This document shows, in pieces, positions 61,928 through 64,000 of a stretch of DNA of 64,000 nucleotides. A model generated the notes under the pieces. That model was not told the DNA's origin. It searched no databases and saw only the letters and a program-made list of their open reading frames with translations. Both the position numbers and the translations under genes were made by a program. The first letter of the stretch is position 1. Each line of letters starts with the position of its first letter. Source of the stretch: CAJQPP01 sp963793465 (GTDB taxonomy: Bacteria > Planctomycetota > Planctomycetia > Pirellulales > Pirellulaceae); assembly GCA_963793465.1 (NCBI GenBank), contig CAWCAJ010000003.1:186001-250000 (forward strand). The letters run 5' to 3'.

Positions 61928-63586
61928 TCACTCCACCATGGGCAGGTTCAAGTGGTTTTCCTGGGCGCACTGGATGGCTTCCTCGTATCCGGCGTCGGCG
62001 TGCCGCATCACCCCGGTGGCGGGGTCATTGAACAACACGCGCGCAATTCGGCGGTCCGCCGCTTCCGATCCATCGCAACAGATCACGACTCCAGAGTGCT
62101 GTGAGAATCCCATGCCCACGCCACCTCCGTGATGAAAACTGACCCAGGTGGCGCCGCTGGCCGTATTCAGCAACGCATTCAGTAACGGCCAATCCGAAAC
62201 GGCATCCGAACCATCTTTCATGGCCTCCGTTTCCCGGTTGGGACTGGCCACCGAACCCGAATCCAGATGGTCGCGTCCAATGACCAGCGGTGCGCTCAAT
62301 TCACCTTTTCGTACCATCTCATTGAACGCCAGACCCAGGCGATGGCGATCCCCCAGTCCGACCCAGCAAATCCTGGATGGCAAGCCCTGGAACTGAATCC
62401 GCTCGCGAGCCAGATCCAACCACTGATGCAAATGCGTGTCATCGGGAATCACTTGCTTCACCATGGCATCGGTGCGATAGATGTCTTCGGGGTCCCCGGA
62501 AAGGGCCGCCCAGCGGAAGGGCCCAATGCCGCGACAGAACAGGGGGCGGATATAGGCGGGGACAAATCCCGGAAAATCGAAGGCCCGGGTCACTCCCTCT
62601 TCGCGAGCTACTTGTCGAATGTTGTTCCCGTAGTCGAAGGTGGGAATTCCCAGCTGATGAAAATCCAGCATCGCCTGGACGTGCACGGCCATGGATTGAC
62701 GGGCGGCCCGGATGACTTCCTGAGGATCCCGCTGTCGCATTTCCGCGGCCTGTTGCAACGTCCAGCCCAGCGGCAGGTAACCATTCAAGGGATCGTGAGC
62801 GGAGGTTTGATCGGTCACCGCGTCAGGTCGAATCCCACGTCGGACCATCTCCGGCAAGACTTCTGCCGCATTTCCCAACAACCCTACCGAGATGGGTTTT
62901 CTGTCGGCACAACTTTTTTCGATCAGCGTCATGGCCTCGTCCAGACCGGTGGCCAGTCGATCGACGTAGCCCGTTTCCAATCGCATGCGGATACGCGATT
63001 CATCGCACTCCACAGCCAGCATCGAGGCACCGGCCATGGTGCACGCCAGAGGCTGAGCGCCACCCATTCCACCCAATCCGGCCGTCAATATCCAACGCCC
63101 CGACAGGTCACCCGCAAAGTGCTGACGCGCCACCGATACAAAGGTTTCGTAAGTCCCCTGCACAATCCCCTGACTGCCGATGTAAATCCAGGAACCGGCC
63201 GTCATCTGACCGTACATCATCAAGCCGGCTCGATCCAACTCATGAAAGTGCTCCCAGGTGGCCCAGTGTGGTACCAGATTGCTGTTGGCAATCAGCACTC
63301 GGGGGGCATCCTCGTGCGTGCGAAAAATGCCGACCGGTTTTCCGGACTGCACCAACAACGTTTCGTCCTTGTCCAGGCTGCGGAGGGATTCCACGATTTT
63401 GTCAAAACACTCCCAGGTGCGGGCCGCCCGCCCGATGCCGCCATAGACCACCAGTTCCTCAGGCTTCTCAGCCACGCCGGGATCCAGATTGTTCATCAGC
63501 ATCCGCAAAGCAGCCTCGGTGAGCCAGCTTTTGCAGGAAATTTCCGGGCCCCGAGGAGATCTGATGGTTCGCTGTGCCGTGGCCAT
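61928..63586 (-). CDS. hutU: Urocanate hydratase
   Basis: The 552-residue protein matches urocanase over its full length, the second enzyme of histidine degradation, which uses tightly bound NAD+. Visible segments are VVYGGIGRAARTWECFDKIV, GKPVGIFRTHEDAPRVLIAN, TAGLGGMGGAQPLACTMAGA (nucleotide-binding Gly motif), and WVSFHHGGGVGMGFSQHSGV near the C-terminus. ATG 63586 has AAAGGA eight bases upstream; the longer frame from 63634 has no support. It is the first gene of the hutU-hutH operon, divergent from hutG. Confidence 0.96.
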   Translation of the reverse strand: MATAQRTIRSPRGPEISCKSWLTEAALRMLMNNLDPGVAEKPEELVVYGGIGRAARTWECFDKIVESLRSLDKDETLLVQSGKPVGIFRTHEDAPRVLIANSNLVPHWATWEHFHELDRAGLMMYGQMTAGSWIYIGSQGIVQGTYETFVSVARQHFAGDLSGRWILTAGLGGMGGAQPLACTMAGASMLAVECDESRIRMRLETGYVDRLATGLDEAMTLIEKSCADRKPISVGLLGNAAEVLPEMVRRGIRPDAVTDQTSAHDPLNGYLPLGWTLQQAAEMRQRDPQEVIRAARQSMAVHVQAMLDFHQLGIPTFDYGNNIRQVAREEGVTRAFDFPGFVPAYIRPLFCRGIGPFRWAALSGDPEDIYRTDAMVKQVIPDDTHLHQWLDLARERIQFQGLPSRICWVGLGDRHRLGLAFNEMVRKGELSAPLVIGRDHLDSGSVASPNRETEAMKDGSDAVSDWPLLNALLNTASGATWVSFHHGGGVGMGFSQHSGVVICCDGSEAADRRIARVLFNDPATGVMRHADAGYEEAIQCAQENHLNLPMVE

Positions 63587-63640
63587 GCTGCATTCCTTTC
63601 GTTGATTCTGCAATGGATTATGAATGATCCCCACCTAATT

Positions 63641-63713
63641 GGGAATTGCGAATCGCTGTGGATCCCCGACAATTCACCTGGGTTGAAGCTGTTTCAACTC
63701 GTTTCCAATTCCC
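63641..63713. promoter_or_regulatory. Inverted repeat in the hutU/hutG divergent promoter region
   Basis: GGGAATTG (63641-63648) and CAATTCCC (63706-63713) are perfect inverted copies 57 bp apart within the 141-bp gap between the divergent genes. They could be paired operator half-sites for a regulator of histidine use. They do not resemble the known HutC operator, and the assignment is inferred. Confidence 0.35.
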
Positions 63714-63727
63714 GATCTGCCATCTCA

Positions 63728-64000
63728 ATGAAAGTTTCGCTGTATCAAGGTAGCCTGCCCGTGCTGATCAGCTTGCCACACGCCGGCAGTCTGATACCTG
63801 GCGATGTGGCCTCGCGGATGACGGGGCAGGGCCGTGGGCTTGCCGATACCGTCGATTTCTGGTGGCGTTTGGCAGCAGGCCTGACCGACCAGGGGGCCTC
63901 CCTGATTACCCCCAACTTTTCGCGATACCTGATCGACGTGGACGAGACGATCCAGCCGCAAACCCTGGATGTAGGACCGCTGCGATCCCCCCTGTGCCCC
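63728..64000 (+). CDS. hutG: N-formylglutamate amidohydrolase, 5' part cut by window end
   Basis: The frame opens at ATG 63728 and runs to the window edge (91 codons) without a stop. It reads SLPVLISLPHAGSLIPGDVA, then DTVDFWWRLAAGLTDQGASL and TPNFSRYLIDVDE. This matches the N-terminus of N-formylglutamate deformylases, where the HAG motif contributes a metal ligand. Its position divergent from hutUH fits a histidine-degradation cluster using the formylglutamate branch. The hutI gene is expected beyond the window. Confidence 0.85.
   Translation, partial: MKVSLYQGSLPVLISLPHAGSLIPGDVASRMTGQGRGLADTVDFWWRLAAGLTDQGASLITPNFSRYLIDVDETIQPQTLDVGPLRSPLCP

Noticed and set aside
1..64000. tRNA, rRNA, transposase, integrase or prophage genes
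   Set aside because: None could be recognised on either strand; no paired terminal inverted repeats with target duplications were seen. Small structured RNAs cannot be excluded by eye.

Overview
The window looks like chromosomal DNA of a planctomycete, probably near the Pirellulales. This is inferred from the gene content: an SGSH-like sulfatase, a DUF1080 protein, two large eukaryote-like Ser/Thr kinases (one with a formylglycine-generating-enzyme-like tail), a sortilin/BNR propeller protein, PEP-CTERM-type surface proteins, a K+-dependent-type membrane pyrophosphatase and many secreted proteins of unknown function. I see no rRNA, tRNA, CRISPR array, transposase or phage gene. The DNA reads as core chromosome with some local decay.

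Layout. 1-6.4 kb: TVP38-type membrane protein with a FAD disulfide oxidoreductase, an SGNH hydrolase, a sulfatase and a small secreted Gly/Tyr-rich protein. 6.6-8.0 kb: a decayed pair, made of the remnant of a MocR-type PLP-dependent regulator and a frameshifted flavin-binding PNPOx/NimA-like gene, with an operator-like sequence between them. 8.2-11.0 kb: pterin dehydratase, HD hydrolase and a frameshifted TPR protein on the minus strand. 11.7-24.5 kb: membrane pyrophosphatase, Gly/Met-rich secreted protein, squalene-cyclase-fold protein, kinase with FGE-like domain, secreted proteins and CutC. 24.7-31.7 kb: an isolated L24 gene, a large lipoprotein, a small coiled-coil protein, a kinase with a degenerate receiver domain and a PEP-CTERM protein. 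31.8-35.4 kb: GlnE and a one-helix membrane protein. 35.7-41.9 kb: a tight five-gene glycan operon (GT2, flippase-like, GT4, GT39-like, epimerase). 42-48.5 kb: PEP-CTERM-like protein, DNA glycosylase Tag, DUF1579 protein, BNR propeller protein and K+ channel. 48.6-60.2 kb: RND efflux pair, GDPD, an AbgT transporter with an inserted PDZ-like module, DUF1080, DinB and PQQ-propeller proteins. 60.3-64.0 kb: histidine degradation (hutH, hutU, and the start of a divergent hutG cut by the window edge).

Two signals are not explained by gene content. First, short tandem duplications (period 14-18 nt, occasionally 21 or 27) recur at gene edges. They duplicate stop codons (2523, 58944), ribosome-binding regions (8527) or start codons (9218), or form short upstream reading frames (53221). 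At the HD hydrolase gene the duplication creates a chain of five-codon mini-ORFs, each ending in an ATGA overlap with the next start, and separates the only visible Shine-Dalgarno from the real start. Second, a 66-nt sequence occurs twice (14168 and 25059), each time beginning exactly at the TAG stop codon of an unrelated gene.

Two genes are split by clear single-base frameshifts, and the DUF1080 gene probably has a third at its 3' end. These could be real decay or assembly errors.
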